Positions 36,601 through 50,026 of a stretch of 64,000 nucleotides of DNA are shown here, in pieces (within the stretch, counting starts at the first letter, position 1; each line of letters opens with the position of its first letter). A program made the position numbers and the translations under genes. Where the stretch lies: assembly GCA_008360975.2 (NCBI GenBank), contig CM039183.1, positions 46,305,850-46,369,849 on the forward strand, given 5' to 3'. Below the pieces are notes generated by a model. The model searched no databases. It was not told where the DNA came from and saw only the letters and a program-made list of their open reading frames with translations. Origin of the DNA: Lichenostomus cassidix (taxonomy: Eukaryota > Chordata > Aves > Passeriformes > Meliphagidae).

Positions 36601-37664
36601 TATTAAGAATTTCTGTGCTTCCACAGTCAATCAAAGGTCACTGTCAACCTGTAGGTCTCCCAGATTGCATTTATCATTTACATAATCTGAAGCACTGCAA
36701 CTTCCCCAGCAGGTAAAATAGCATTTCTAAAAATTTAACAAGCTTTCCTAATTTCTTTCCATCAGGAATTTTAATAGGTGACACCAACGTTTTTGAAAGC
36801 AAGGAACTTTTGCATACTAGCACCTTTTAGTCACAGACTAAGTTTTAAGGTACAAAACAAATAGGAGAAATGGTAGACCTTGGAATGGAAACTCTTGCCC
36901 AAGTTGAATGACACAGAGGAAAACAGCTGATTAAGAGGGTCTTATACTTTCCAAGTGGAATAAAAAATTATCATCCTGTAGGAAGATAATAAAAAATTAT
37001 CTTCCCTAGAGGGAAGAGTAAGTGCAGGTGAAATATTGCTCAACCCCTCTGATTTTTCTGAAATTACTAGGTGTTAAAAAGTTAAAGATGTAAAAAGGAA
37101 ATACCAAGGTCCAGCCACAGTACAGGCTAGGAGGTCTAGGAAAGAACTAGAAAGCCCCTACTCCTGCCACTCCATACATTTGCGTAAATAAGAAAAAACA
37201 TAACAAAATGTTCTCAAGTACAAAATAAACTAAGATTTTAGCAAACCTTCTTCTGTGCTCTTTTAGAAATAAGCTCTCTTTTCAGATTGAATTCAGAAAC
37301 ATTTCAGAATATGTTTTATGAAATCAGGACACCAAGTACCTAAACAAAAGATGTCTAAAACTTGAAAATTCTTCTTTGTAAACACTTTTTCTGCTAGGAA
37401 CAAATAACCAAAAAAACCCCAGTATCTTTAGCTTTCAAATGGTATTAATTTTGAATAGAATTAATTAGTTCAATCTTAAAATGTTTATCTGAGCTCTGAC
37501 AGTAGTCAATTCAGAAGAAATTATAAGGTAAGAATATCTACAAAGAAATTCACATAGTAAGTGATAGCAGTACTATTCCCACCCTTAAGACACACATATA
37601 TACACACATTTACATATGCATGGGAATAGTTTAGAAAAAGAAGGAAACATTTCCAGAATTTATT
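33681..37664. other. Unique non-coding sequence with a GC-richer block
   Basis: No exon is recognised. At about 35097-35470 a GC-richer block carries overlapping open frames on both strands (119 codons minus, 78 plus, 78 minus). It matches no family I know and may be an old unclassified repeat. A short tandem duplication is at 36959-37018. Confidence 0.5.
36959..37018 (+). repeat. Two-copy tandem duplication (~30 bp)
   Basis: Two adjacent units each begin AATAAAAAATTATC and end in GGAAGA. The first is 36959-36987, the second 36988-37018, and they differ by a few substitutions and a small indel. It looks like slippage or local duplication. Confidence 0.7.
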
Positions 37665-37795
37665 AAATCATAGAATTGTTTAGATTGGAAAAGACTTCTA
37701 AAAGCATTGGGTCCAACCATTAACCATGCACTGCCAAGTCCACCACTATACCATGTCCCTAAGTGCCACATCTACACATCTTTTAAATATCTCCT
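37665..37795 (-). mobile_element. Short CR1-like LINE 3' fragment
   Basis: About 130 bp on the minus strand matches the CR1-type 3' end. On the plus strand it reads as the tail complement AATCATAGAATTGTTTAG, then the GGTCCAACCATTAACC and CTAAGTGCCACATCTACAC segments. Similarity stops just where the coding 3' end would begin. It is severely 5'-truncated, non-coding and inactive. Confidence 0.85.
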
Positions 37796-39599
37796 GCCCT
37801 GAATTTTGAGCTACAGGATCTTGCAGAAAACTAAAACTGCATTTTTAAACAAGGAAGGGATTGAAATGAAAGACTCCAGAATTTCCAGCTCCTCAGATTG
37901 AGCACTTTATGCTATGTTCCCCACTTCCCTCTGTAAAAATACTACACTTGCCTATCTCAGAGCTGTATGCAAGATTAACTAAATGCTTTTGAAGTATATC
38001 CAGGGTGAAATGAAACTAATTACTGTGTCAGTAATGCTTTACTTAGTATTTCTAAACATGATCTTCTCCACTTTGTTCATGCATCATAAACACCCACAGC
38101 TATCATCTCTTCTCCAACTATTGGGAGAGATCAAATACTTTATCATGTCAACAGTTGTGAATAATTCAAGTCCCTATGTCAAGCTTAAAGTAATCTTTCA
38201 AGGCAGAGGTGGCATTGGGATGAGCCAAACTGAACTGTCTGAAGTGTCACTTCAGTGATCAGTAGTGGTTCAAGGAGAATCCACAACAGAAATGAGACTT
38301 AGAGGGGGAGATCCAAATTAGGACCTTGGCACTTGGCAGAAGAAAGAACTGGTCATATAACTCCATGAGCAACAGCACTTATGGGCATGAGTGGGAGAAA
38401 CTAGCAAGGCTAAAAGACATCTCTTTCCTAAATACACATTTAGAATTTCAATGCCTTAATTTTCTATTAACACTTTTTTTTTGTCAGTATTTTTCTTCAG
38501 CTTTTATTCATTTCCTCATCCAAACCACACTGTGGCTTTTGGAAGGCACAGGGGTCTCTGGCATGATTTACAAACACATCTTGGCATAGGAAGTTACAAA
38601 TCATCTACATAAGGCACAGAAGTATTTACAAGAAGCAGAGGAATTTACTAGGCAATCTCTCAATCCATTTGTCAAAGCACCTGCAGGACTCATTTGACGG
38701 CAGGTGAACTAATAAACCTCAGAAAAGCAGTCACCAAGAGAACACTCTGTTTTACTAAAAGCATTTGTAGCCTTTGCTCACATCCCCCACCAAAACATAC
38801 ACACTTTTTAACTTACTGGCTCTTATCGCTCTCTCCACAATAATAAATCAGAGGCTGGAAAAGCTAGTGGGGAGCAGAACAATAGGGTTGAAAATCATGA
38901 CCTTTGTGTGTAGTAATTGAAAACCACTGAGAGTTCAGAGTGCAGAATGGACTTTTGGACACATCTATGCTGGGAGCTTTGAAGCCTGAAATTATCCTCT
39001 CTTATAACTCTAGGCTTACATAGCAACGTTGCCAAATTGTAAACTGGAGGTAGGTTAAATAATTATAGTTCACAGCCTTTGTATGTAATTACAGAATCAA
39101 AGATACTATACAGATATGCTATTATCTTATTTAACAGAGCATTTTTTTTCTTCTCCTGGGACAGCCAATGTTTGTACCACCTGTTAGGATGTATGAGTTG
39201 TAGAAGTGTACAGAGCAGCTACTGAGACTGCAGTATTTGAAAACAGCTTCAGAGGGCAGCTGTGTTTTTCCACACCAATGCTCCCACCATTACAGTGCGC
39301 AGACAGAAATAACACTGGAAAGATTAAAAAAAAATTAAATTAAAAAACCTTCCAAGTGTAGTTAAGCGTAGTTAAGGACCAGCATAACAGTCAGATAATT
39401 TAAACCACAATTCTCTGTTACCACTTCACCCTGTCTAATTTTATTCACTGGTAAGTATCATGCTATTGCCTGGGTGCAGTTACACCACTCAGCAGTGAAA
39501 AACTCTTGACACTGGAGCTTCTATCTTTGCCATCACAAGTGAAACAACAACGTCAGTGGCTTCTGAATCTGGCTTAACTCATTAATGTATTCCCTGAGA
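37796..39599. other. Unique AT-rich non-coding sequence
   Basis: Frames of 91 codons (37983-38258) and 87 codons (38326-38589) have no recognisable domain and no splice context. No known repeat is seen. Confidence 0.55.
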
Positions 39600-40056
39600 T
39601 CACGGAATCCCAGAATCTAGTATGCTGGAAAAGACCTCTGAAATCTCTGAGTCCAACCTATGACCAAACACAACCATGTGAGCTAGACCATGGCACTGAG
39701 GGCCATGTCCAGCCTTTTCTTGAACACCTCCCAGGACGAGGACTCCATCACCTCCCTGGGCAGCTCATTCCAATGCCTCATCACGCTTTCTCTGAAGAAA
39801 TTCTTCCTAATATCCAACCTAAACTTCTCTTGGCACAGATTTAGACTGCGTTCTATCGTCCAGTCATTGGTTACTTGGGAGAAGAGGCAAACCCCCACCT
39901 GGCTACACCCTCCTTTCAAGGAGTTGTAGAGAGTGACAAGGTCACCCCTGAGCTTCCCCTTTTCCAGACTAAACAACTCCAGCTCCCTCACGTTCTCCTC
40001 ACAGAACATGTACTCCAGACCCTTCACCAGCTTCGTTTCCCTTCTCTGAATTGTTC
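39600..40056 (-). mobile_element. CR1 LINE 3' fragment with an intact C-terminal frame
   Basis: Minus-strand CR1 with its 3' tail complement at about 39600 (CACGGAATCCCAGAATC). A single open frame of 114 codons (39683-40027) preserves the C-terminal segment of the second [25 protein letters not shown], then [19 protein letters not shown] and HWNELPREV. 5' truncation is near 40056. The survival of the open frame and the few differences from the family pattern suggest a fairly young copy. It lacks the endonuclease and RT core, so it cannot move on its own. Confidence 0.93.
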
Positions 40057-43000
40057 ACCTTCAGCTCACTCAAGTTAAAAAAAAACCCACAATTGTCTTG
40101 GCAACCACACATTTAGAAACTCAAGTTCCCTTTGCCTGTTACACCTTTCAGTTTAAATAGCTTATCAATGCCCTTGTCTTTGGAAGTAGTGTTGTCTGAA
40201 TCCAACAAGCCTATTAACCACCAAAAAGGCTGAATTTTTTTTCTGAATGATTTTTCATAATAATTTTCCCTTCAACTGAAAAGACAGTCTTCTTAGGCAA
40301 ATTAAATGCTCCCAAGGAAGTATTTTCTTTTCCCTGCTGTTCACCAGCAGGGTGCTAAATTTGTTACCTGGATATTTCTATAGGAAGCACTGCTAACCTC
40401 CACTTTTTAAAACCTTTAAAAAAAACCAAAAAAACAAAAGAAAAAAATCAAACACCTATTAAATTGTAGACAAACTTACTGCAAGGGAATGAAAAAGTCA
40501 ATAAATAAATATAAACAAAAAAACCTAAAACATTTCAGAATTAGATTTCAAAATGAAAATAATCTGAAATTGTATCTCTTCCCACTAAAACAAAATATGT
40601 TTGCTTTTTAAAACTGCATTAATAATATCCAAGGGGTAATGAACTTCCCACTTACAATCCCCCCTACTCTTTTTTTTAAACACATAACTTCTCATGAACA
40701 GTTTGGGGAAGATGTCACATCATACAATATTGTCATAGTGTACCATTACTTAATTAAGAGCTTAATGAACACATCAATAAAACATGTTAGCAACCCATTT
40801 AAGGTGTCTGAAATTGTTGCCAATCAATGGTAGCACCACTAAATTCAGTGCTAAATTTTGAATTCTGTAAGTTAAATCCAGAGACAGTGGTGGAGAAATA
40901 TAATGAATAAGGCTTATTATAGACACCTGCAGAAGTAAAAATCATATATAAACTCTCCAACCACAGACTGCAAGAATATTTCTCTTCATCATTCTGCACC
41001 ACAAAACCCAATCATACTTATCCCCATTAGCTTTCCTAGCCTTGACATTTTTAACAGGAATTATTTTCCTCTTCCAAGGGGAAATTCTTTTCCCCCCTCT
41101 TAGCCTTTCCAAGTAAAAGCCAACAAGCCCATTGCTTCAAAACAAGGAAACCATCAGGAACAGAACTGTACAAATATGCTGCTGATCCTCTTGAGATGCA
41201 TCTGTGAATTCACTTTTGACAGACAGAGGTGATTTTCTTTCTGTGCTCTCCTTATGTGTAGCAGGATTTGTTACATGTGAAGACCACAGTACAGCACTAC
41301 CCTAATTTAGGCTTCCATAACGCCAGGCTCAGATAACAAACAGTTGTCTCCACATTACCATCTTAGCACTAGTAGATTTATGCCTTAAGACCTAGGAGCA
41401 GCCTCTAAATCAGCTCTGCTTCCATACCACCTATACTTAGCAATTGCATTCAATGTTGTTTGTTAAATCATCTGAAGCAATTTTGATTACAAATTATTAC
41501 ACAGTCTAATGCTAGACCAGAGCATACTGTCTCTAAAGTGCAGCAGAACTATGAACACATTGTAGACAACATCAAAGCTGGAAAACTACAGAAACAAAAA
41601 CCCCTCACCTATGTATTGAACTTGGGTGGACTTTTTTGTATTAGCATAAAGAAGAGAGTAACAGAAAATCGACATAAAACACAAAATCCTTTGAGAGTTT
41701 AAAAATAAAAAAGAGGATAAAAATGTCAAAGGAAAAATAATACAGCTTTAAAGACAGAGTATGGCATATGGAGCTGGGCCTCCAAGTGCAGCATGTAGGC
41801 ACACAAGTAAAGGGCAATTGTCAAAACCCTGACATCAAAGCAAGGAAAGGAAACCAGAAATGCTATGTTTAGAAATACCATTGATACTATCTCCATATCA
41901 TATTTTACATACAGTTCAAGACATGCCACACAAGTTTAAAAAGAAAAAAACAGCTACATGCAATGACAAAACTCAATATGGGCCATGCAGAAAGGAAACA
42001 AGTTTCCTGTAGCATGCAGCTTAAGAGAACCTCATTATTATGTAATGAGTCCTAGAGTATCTTATTTCCTCAGACTTATGAATCCAGTTCTGTCACACTT
42101 TTCACCAGACCTTCATCACCCTCTCCCACAATTAAAAAAAGCTTTGAAAGAACAATGAATGTTTCCTGCTCTCTAGGAAGTACACAGACTATGTCTGGGA
42201 GAGCCAGCCATGATTCTGGGGTGATCTGATCATGTGTTTGAAACACAGGATAACAGCATTTTTGAAGGAGCAGGCCTGTGCAAAGCAAGATAGAGACAAA
42301 GTAATAATAAGTTTGAAATGCAGATGATAAGGGTTCAGCTTGGAAGTTTTAGTTGTTCACCTGGCTCTGTTGCAAGCCACTTAAAAAAAGGCAGAGCCGC
42401 TTTCTGCCTTTTTATTTCCATTGATAGAGAAACAGGTTGCCACATGTAATGGTAACAGTATTAATTGTAGTGAAATAAGAAGAAGCCAGAGTTCAACAGA
42501 AGAGTATAAACAAATGTAGCGTTGATGCGACTGAACTGGCAACTCGTTATATCCACAGACTACACTGACTGATAGCTGAAGAACACAGTAGAGGTAAAAC
42601 AAACAAGCAAGTAGCAGCAAACTCTTCCATTCTTATTTTCCAGCCACCATACCAGCTTTAATAACAGCTCAGAGGAAAGCAGGGAAGCATTAACTGAAGA
42701 AGCCACACACTACATTCATGTTGAGTACTTGGCACAAGGCTCCTCACTGGTTTCAGGTAAGCGTACAAGTGTTTGCAGGGTTTAAGACAGGCCAGAGAAC
42801 AGGAGGAGCTGAGGATCTGTCACGATGCCTGTGCTTTGAGGTAGGCATATGCAAAGGCCAGGACAAATGGCAGGGTCACTGAAGGGCAGCTGTGCTGGTG
42901 CTTTTGGAGTATGTGCAGGAATATCTCCTCTGCCCTTCCGAAAGGAATCCCCCTCCCTTACTCGAGCCAAATGCCACAAAACAGGAGTCTGCTATTTAAA

Positions 43001-46000
43001 ATGCCAACTGGAATAGAAATACATCCAAAATACATCCTTGATTTTGCTATTAATTGCTTTAAACTTAAAAGTATTTTTTTCCTCAGGAGACAACATACTG
43101 GAATGTTGAAAGATTATCATTTTATTCACTGCTGGCAAAGAGAGGGAATTTCTATTCTACTCAGCATGCACAACAACTGATACAAACCAAAGGGGACTTT
43201 GTTATTTCTTTCTTTTTGTTTGGTTGGGGTTTATTTTTTTTCAGTTTGTTTGTTAAATTTTACCTGGTACTTGTTAAGCTACCAAACCTTTATGCACATG
43301 CACATACACTTAAGAGAAACTCTTCTCGAGTGTGGGCCTCTGATCTGCTCTATGCAGACTAGCCAGTTACCTGGCCACAGAGGGGATAGGCTGTAACACT
43401 GTTCAAGTTTAATATTCCAGTTATTATAATACTATATTCAAAGTGAAATGTGAAATAACCCTTAAGATCAGGTTCCAATGTATGTGATAAACTTAACTAT
43501 TACTGAAAGATTTTCAGTGTAGGTTTTTAAAAGTACGGATTTGACCATCCTTCAAAGAATTCCTGTTGTGTCACAGACAGATTCCCCCACTGATGACATG
43601 ACAACTGACTGTGCACAGTCACCTCACTGACTGTTCTACAGAACAAAATTCTGCTCAACTGAAACCTTTCCCCCAGCTAAAGTTACAGGAGTCATGAATT
43701 TTAAAAGAAAATTCTCAGACATTAGGTGAACTATAAAATCTACCCTGTAGATGAGCTCGTCTGATCTTCCACAAATATTCCGTTCTTTTCCCATGATCAA
43801 ACAGCACACCTGTGTGCACTGTAAACATGTCCTTGCACTCAAACAACAAATTATTTTTACACATTTACAGCAATTTACTGTATTTCCATATCATGTTACA
43901 ATTTGACACATTATCAGCTCTAAATCAGATTATTCTGTTATAGATCTTATATCATTCTTACAACTTCATTTTATTAAAAATTAAATTATATGATTATTCT
44001 AAATATGAAGGCAGGCAGGTTCATCAGAGAGTGCTTCAAAAGTGGAGGCTTGCACTTAAGGGATATTCAGCGCATTATTGCTTTAACAAGCAAAGTGACA
44101 CATTAAATGTACTTTAACATACCAATCATACTTTATAAATAAATACACACAAAAATATATTGTAAGAGCCCAGCCCAAGAAATTAAAAACCAAAATAAAG
44201 CCCTAATAACAATTTGCCTACTATTTTTTTTGTTTTTGAGCAAGCTAATTGAGACATAACTAATAATCCATGCAGCAAACAGTTTAAAGTAGAAAATAAT
44301 TTGATATTTCCATTCCATTTTTGTTTAGTATCCCAAATTCTGCTGTCTCAAGATCTACATCTCTTAACTTTCCTCGCTCTAAAGGAAGGAAGAGTGAGAA
44401 CAGCCTGGCTGCTGTACACGTGACCTACTCCTTTCCTTTAGAGGATGATGAATAGCTGATGGGAAACCTCATGTTACACAGTTAAATAAATGTCTCCATG
44501 AGGCAAAGATATTACCAGACATTAAATACTGGAGCTGCCACCATGGCCACACAGGAGGCAAAATAATTCCAAAGGCATTCCACTTCATCAACATACAGAG
44601 TCCAACAAAGCATTAGAGGCACACCAGCCCAGCAAAGTGTATTGAGTATTGGGATCCTGCTGCTGTGGCCACTAACCCAACCTAGAGAAATTATCCATGT
44701 GATTTTTAAGCTCTCCTGCTGCTTCTAGGGATAATTCTGCACTGGGCAACATATTTTCAGGTTCCCTTGGGGATCACTAGAGCATCAAGTACCTGTGACT
44801 TTCTTAAGGACATTTGGCAAAAATACTTATCTACAAAAAACTTGGTTCTTAGAAGAGTGCACAACAGTAATTTGCAAGGTGTATGCAATAAAATCAGGAT
44901 GTCCCACTTCTTATGGAAATATGCATTCATCACACTTAAATGAAATGTCATCTATGTGGATGATAGATGAATCTTTTTCTAAACAATAATTAGCAGCACA
45001 TTCCTCTGGCTTTCTAGATGTGCAATGCATTTCCATGTGTGAAATATAACAAAATGCCTGTCAGAGAAGTCAACTATCACTTCAATTTGCAGGACTACAG
45101 CATACCAAAAATAATTTTCTTAGATTACTTAGTGAAGTATGAATTTAATTTCATTTTCAAACACAAACATCTGCTGAGCAAATACAGATGTATGTACAGA
45201 TATTAATAGAGGTGAGTATTGTTACCAGTTTTCTGGTGGTGTCTATAATCAGCAATAATGGGGTCAACTAAAAACCAACATCTTTTATTCAGAAAAGAAA
45301 CCATGGTTTTGAGTATATTATGTAACATGCTCCAAAATGCTGTGCTGTTTTCAATGTTTGGCTTTCTTTTGAAAAAAGTTTAGTAGAAAAGAATAATAAA
45401 AGTCGGAAGGGTTTACAATACTTAAAACATAGAATAGGAAGGATCTCAGCAAACAGGCATCTTTCTTTCTTGACTTGTTAGGTACAAGACAGGCTGAAAG
45501 GATTTTACACAACTCTGACACAATTCGAAATGTCAATTCTAGCTGTTGTATTTCTATTGGTCAGATAATTTTCCTTAAGAATAAAATTTATAAACCTGCC
45601 AAGCAGTTTCTAGAACTCCTATGAAGCCAAATGAAGTAATATTCAGAGCACTAGCATTATATACTTCCTAGACTCTTCATTATATTTATTACTTTTTACC
45701 AATGTCATTCATTTCTTCATGTTTAGTGTTGAAAGGCCTCTATCTGCTATGTTCCATGGTCAGAAATCTTATGCAAGCTGCTAAGATAGAATTAGAACTT
45801 TGGTCCTTTCTTCAATTAAATTTGCTATATAATTACAGAAGACTGACATTTTACTCATACAACATTATCGTCATGGTCTTCAGATTTCTTCAAGAACACG
45901 TTATTCCGTAGCATGCAAAGACACATTAACAACTTCCCTAACTCTACATGGTTTCACTCTTACAGCAATAGGCAAGGAAATATCTGAATTTCTGAAAAAA

Positions 46001-48179
46001 AATCCTCATTACCAGCTGTCTTCACTGTGTGCTGGTAAAGCACACCTTGTCACCCTGGGCACCCTCAGAGAGCTCAGCACTTGCAGGCATTGGGAAGGTC
46101 CTCAAGCATCGAGCAGAGAGGTCCTTTTGGAGGGAAATCTGGGGCAGGAGAAGCCTAGGAACAGCTACGAATGATTGCCAAAGTGGTAATTAGTTTAAGC
46201 AAACACCTCTCTGTTTAAAGACCTTCCAAGTCAGTGTTGTATTATTTAAAAAATAAAGTTCTCATCAGTGAAACCAAATCATTAAAGCAGAAAGAGGGGA
46301 AAGAAAATCCTGGATTGTTTTAAAGGACATGCTGTGATACACAAGAACAAACATCCTAATAAAAGCAGATGTGCTTTCTGAGCTTTCAGTCTTCAGCTAA
46401 GGTAGTTGTTAGATTTTTAAAAATCCACTTGTATGTATGAGTTTGGTCTTTACCCTGTTATTATGATTACAGAACTCCAATAATTACACATGATCATCCA
46501 TAATTAGCAAAACTCACAGAAAATCATGTATGCCCATGCAAAGTGCTAAGAGGTAGGCAGATTAGGTAGATGCAGTCTAAGAAAACATAGGTCACTGAGG
46601 TCAGATGAAAACATGGTGAGGAGGAAAGGAGACCTAGATGAAAACTATTATTCCTAAGACTGAGCCTTGACAGAGGCTTCCCTCATTCCTCACACCCACA
46701 GTCACGCTTCCCTCACAACTGGCTTCTCTCAACATTAGTGAGTTTATAAAAGCATTTCTAGATCACCCCCAAGAATTTCAACCAGGAAAATGGAAAAAGC
46801 CTAGGACTGATGAGCTAGCACTTTACCTACTGCATTTTATCTCCATGTAGAAGTGACAGGAGCTGAGGCATTAGCAGCTGGCCACTTCCATTTGATCCAA
46901 TTAATATCCAGTACGGCATCAAGGGATACAAGAACTTCAATACAGCAAATAGTGCCAAAAAAACTCCCAGCCTGAGACCCCGAGCTTCAGAAAAAAGAAA
47001 AAAAAAAACCAGAAAAAACCCCCAAACAGAAAAAAAAACCCCAAACACCTCCCTTTATTCTTCCAAACTATTATTCTGCAACAGAATTACAGACCACAGA
47101 AGAAAAGAGGCAAACTGAAAAGTTTTGCTTCTTGCTTTTCAGTAAACTGTAAGTTGAATCAAAGATGCAGAACTGTTTTTAAGTAAACAAGTTGACAGAG
47201 GAAAGGTCAGATCACTAAAGAATAAACCTGCTGAGATTCTTTCCTGTCAGATTCAGCAGAGAGCTTTGTATCTTGGGAATGCAGGAATACACAATCAGTG
47301 ACAGGAAATCTGTCAAGAACAAAGTCAAGAGGTAGAGAAGAAAAAGAGATAGTTATAATTTTGTTACTTTTATTTATTATTTTATTTTAAAATACACGGA
47401 ATACTTAATTCTGTCACAATACAACATCTCCATATATGGGGAGATTGATCAAAATTAATTTGCATTACTTTGGCTAATGTTAATAAATTTTTTATGAGCC
47501 ATTCTTGTTTAGATTTTGGTTTTGACTTAAAAAATAATTATTAAAAAAACCTGTCCTGAGCATGAAAATAAGTGTTTATTCAGAGTGATGAAACTCTTAG
47601 TTTTCAAACCAACAAAATACATGCAGATTTGTCCAAAAGATCTACTTATTCTTCTAATGTATTTCAAGTCCAGATACTTTACATCTAATGCAGAGATAAA
47701 CACCATTTACTAGGCAAAAAGATGCATACACCCCATCATGCTATTTATGTTGGGGTTGCATGAAAAACGTAATTATTCAAAGAAGCCTATGAACACCTAT
47801 AGATTCCTTTTAAGATTAAAGCCAGGAATGTTCCCCCTCCATACCAGATGGATCTGAAGCCCAGCTGCTGGGAGGGGGAGAGAAGAAGCATGATGAGACC
47901 AGGGCAGCCTTGTTTTGCTCCTCACCCCACACAAAGGGTGATCAGGTTCTCCGCTCATTTAATTCCTCTGCTTCCTGTAGCAACACTTCTAGAGGTGAAG
48001 CAGAGAAGGAAGAATGGATGTGGAAGAAATCAACTTGCTTAGGGTTGGATTAAATTGCATGGAAGGAGGATGGGAAAACAGGAGGTGATGGCCCTCTACC
48101 TGCTATTTCCCATCCCTTCATATGCTTAAGGATCTGCAGCTGATCACTAGGAGGGACACTCACAGGCAAGGCACTGACA
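40057..48179. other. Unique AT-rich non-coding sequence
   Basis: Eight kilobases hold no exon, RNA gene or known mobile element that I can defend. The stretch contains A-rich tracts near 40416-40450 and 46989-47046. Frames stay below 92 codons. A less AT-rich stretch near 46020-46150 is unassigned. Confidence 0.5.
46989..47046 (+). repeat. A/C-rich simple tract
   Basis: Alternating A runs and C runs give a purine/pyrimidine asymmetric tract with only isolated Gs. No element body is attached. Confidence 0.7.
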
Positions 48180-48620
48180 ACAGAATTATTGCTCCATTTG
48201 ATTTCAAATGGCAAATGAAGCAGGCGGGAAACAATCTCACCAGTTATTCACAAAGGTGAATAGTAAGAGTCATGTAGTCTTCCGGTGAATGTGCTACAGA
48301 TTAAAGATGGTAATTTCTTTGAAGAAAGATAGCAGAGGGGTTGTGCTGTTTCTTTTACCAAAGGCATTTGGATAATTGGTCTTTTCCAGCAATTAACCCG
48401 GAACTGTCCTATTTTTCAATTAGACAAGAATCTCATTTGCATGGTCTCAAAGACAACAGGATATTCTGCTTCCTGCGGCTTTTAAATGGTGCACAGGTAA
48501 CCTGCTAAAATATTTCACTCGCATTTTCAAACGAGTTGCCAGAACTTCCCTGCAACAGAACAAGGTAAAAAATGTGCCAGATACAGGAGAAGAGATGATT
48601 GCAATCTCGACTCCTGTCTG
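48180..48620. promoter_or_regulatory. Candidate conserved non-coding element
   Basis: Dense, non-repetitive sequence contains an exact octamer ATTTGCAT (48435-48442), TCAATTAG and CAATTAAC homeodomain-type cores, and scattered CpGs (CCCGG, GGCGGG). The texture is typical of developmental enhancers. It lies about 650 bp before another such block. The call is by eye only. Confidence 0.35.
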
Positions 48621-49279
48621 AATTTAATTTCCTGTCACAGCTGCACAAGGGTATTGGGATGAAGGTGGCAGTGCTAAGGTTTAAAGTAAACTGAAAGAAA
48701 ATCTGCCCATATCCAGGTTTTGGTTATAAATATGTGCATTTCAAATCCTTATACTTTATACCTAAAATTCAGGATTTTAAATGCAACAGTTTCCTCTCAC
48801 AAAAATAAATTCTGTGTATGATACTCAAATAGTACTTCAGGATCACAGACCATTTAAATTATGCTTAGCCCTCCCAAAACCTAGGGCAGCTCTAACTCCT
48901 TAATATTTTTTCTTGTGATTGCCGTGAACTAAATCATGTCCCTTAAAATCTCCCTCCTTTAAACAGCACATTTGAAATACACTTCACAGAAGGATGAATC
49001 AACAGCAAATTCTCCCGCCTCCCCTTTGCTAAGACTTTGAAAAATGTCACTTTCCTGGGGAGATCCAGAAACCACTTGAACTTACCTCACTGCAGCATAT
49101 GCATTCAAGATACTCTTGTATTCTATTCTAAATATCACGTGAATAAGAGACCTGGAGCTATATAAGAATTTCTCCTTTTTTCCTTTTCCAATCTCATTAG
49201 CATAGCCTTCACCATCTCTCAGAGGGGCTACCCTAGTTCTCTCAGGTCAGCTTCAACTCTTCTCCCTCTTACAATGCTT
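48621..49279. other. Unique non-coding sequence between two candidate elements
   Basis: No gene or repeat was seen. Composition is ordinary. Confidence 0.5.
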
Positions 49280-49860
49280 CACTTTGAGCAAGAGAATTAA
49301 CAGCAGTAGTTATTAATTGCATTATAAAATAACTCGCCATGTCACATTTAAACATGTTGTTTGATTTTCCCATTATGCAAAATTACTGGGTAAATGGGAG
49401 GGGAAAAGGGAGGCATCACTGCTGAATTGTCATGCGTGTGTTAAAAAACCCTGATGACTGTAAGGCCCAACAGGTTTTCTTTCTGCTGAACTGGGACCTA
49501 TTTAAAGCAAAATGATACATTTAAAATGATTTCCTAGTGGATTCGATTAGAGAAATAAATTAATGACTGCTATTAAATAAAACATTTTGGCACTGAATAT
49601 TATGGTAACTTGATTTGCATAATTTAACAGTTGCAGGGACTTAGGGAAATAACAATGTAAATGAGTGCTGGAAGTGTGCACTAATGAAAAAGCAGACTTT
49701 GCCATGCATGAGACTCTCCCCCATGATTTTATTTTAAGGTAATCTTCTCATTTCTTAATTACATTTTTAAATAAAGGTTAAAACAATTTGTTGTCAACAC
49801 CTCTGCTGTCACTTCAGTCCGATGTTGTTACACATATTTATAAGGTGCTTCTCCCATCTC
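49280..49860. promoter_or_regulatory. Candidate conserved non-coding element
   Basis: Nearly 600 bp of AT-rich but high-complexity sequence carries many TAATT/ATTA homeodomain cores, an exact octamer ATTTGCAT at 49613-49620, and TGCGTGTG-type words. There are no open frames of note. The texture resembles deeply conserved vertebrate non-coding elements near developmental genes. Conservation is untested. Confidence 0.35.
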
Positions 49861-50008
49861 TTTTCCCAAAAAGAAAAGTTATTAATATAGAAGACAGAGA
49901 GAACTCCTCAAAGATGACAAAATAGAAATAAAATTAAACCAAAACACTATAAAATAGCATTTTACTGTTTCTTGTCAGGCAAACCCTTGTCAGGAAAGCA
50001 CTCATTCA

Positions 50009-50026
50009 AATAATAATAATAATAAT
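50009..50026 (+). repeat. (TAA)n microsatellite
   Basis: Five to six uninterrupted TAA units. Confidence 0.8.
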
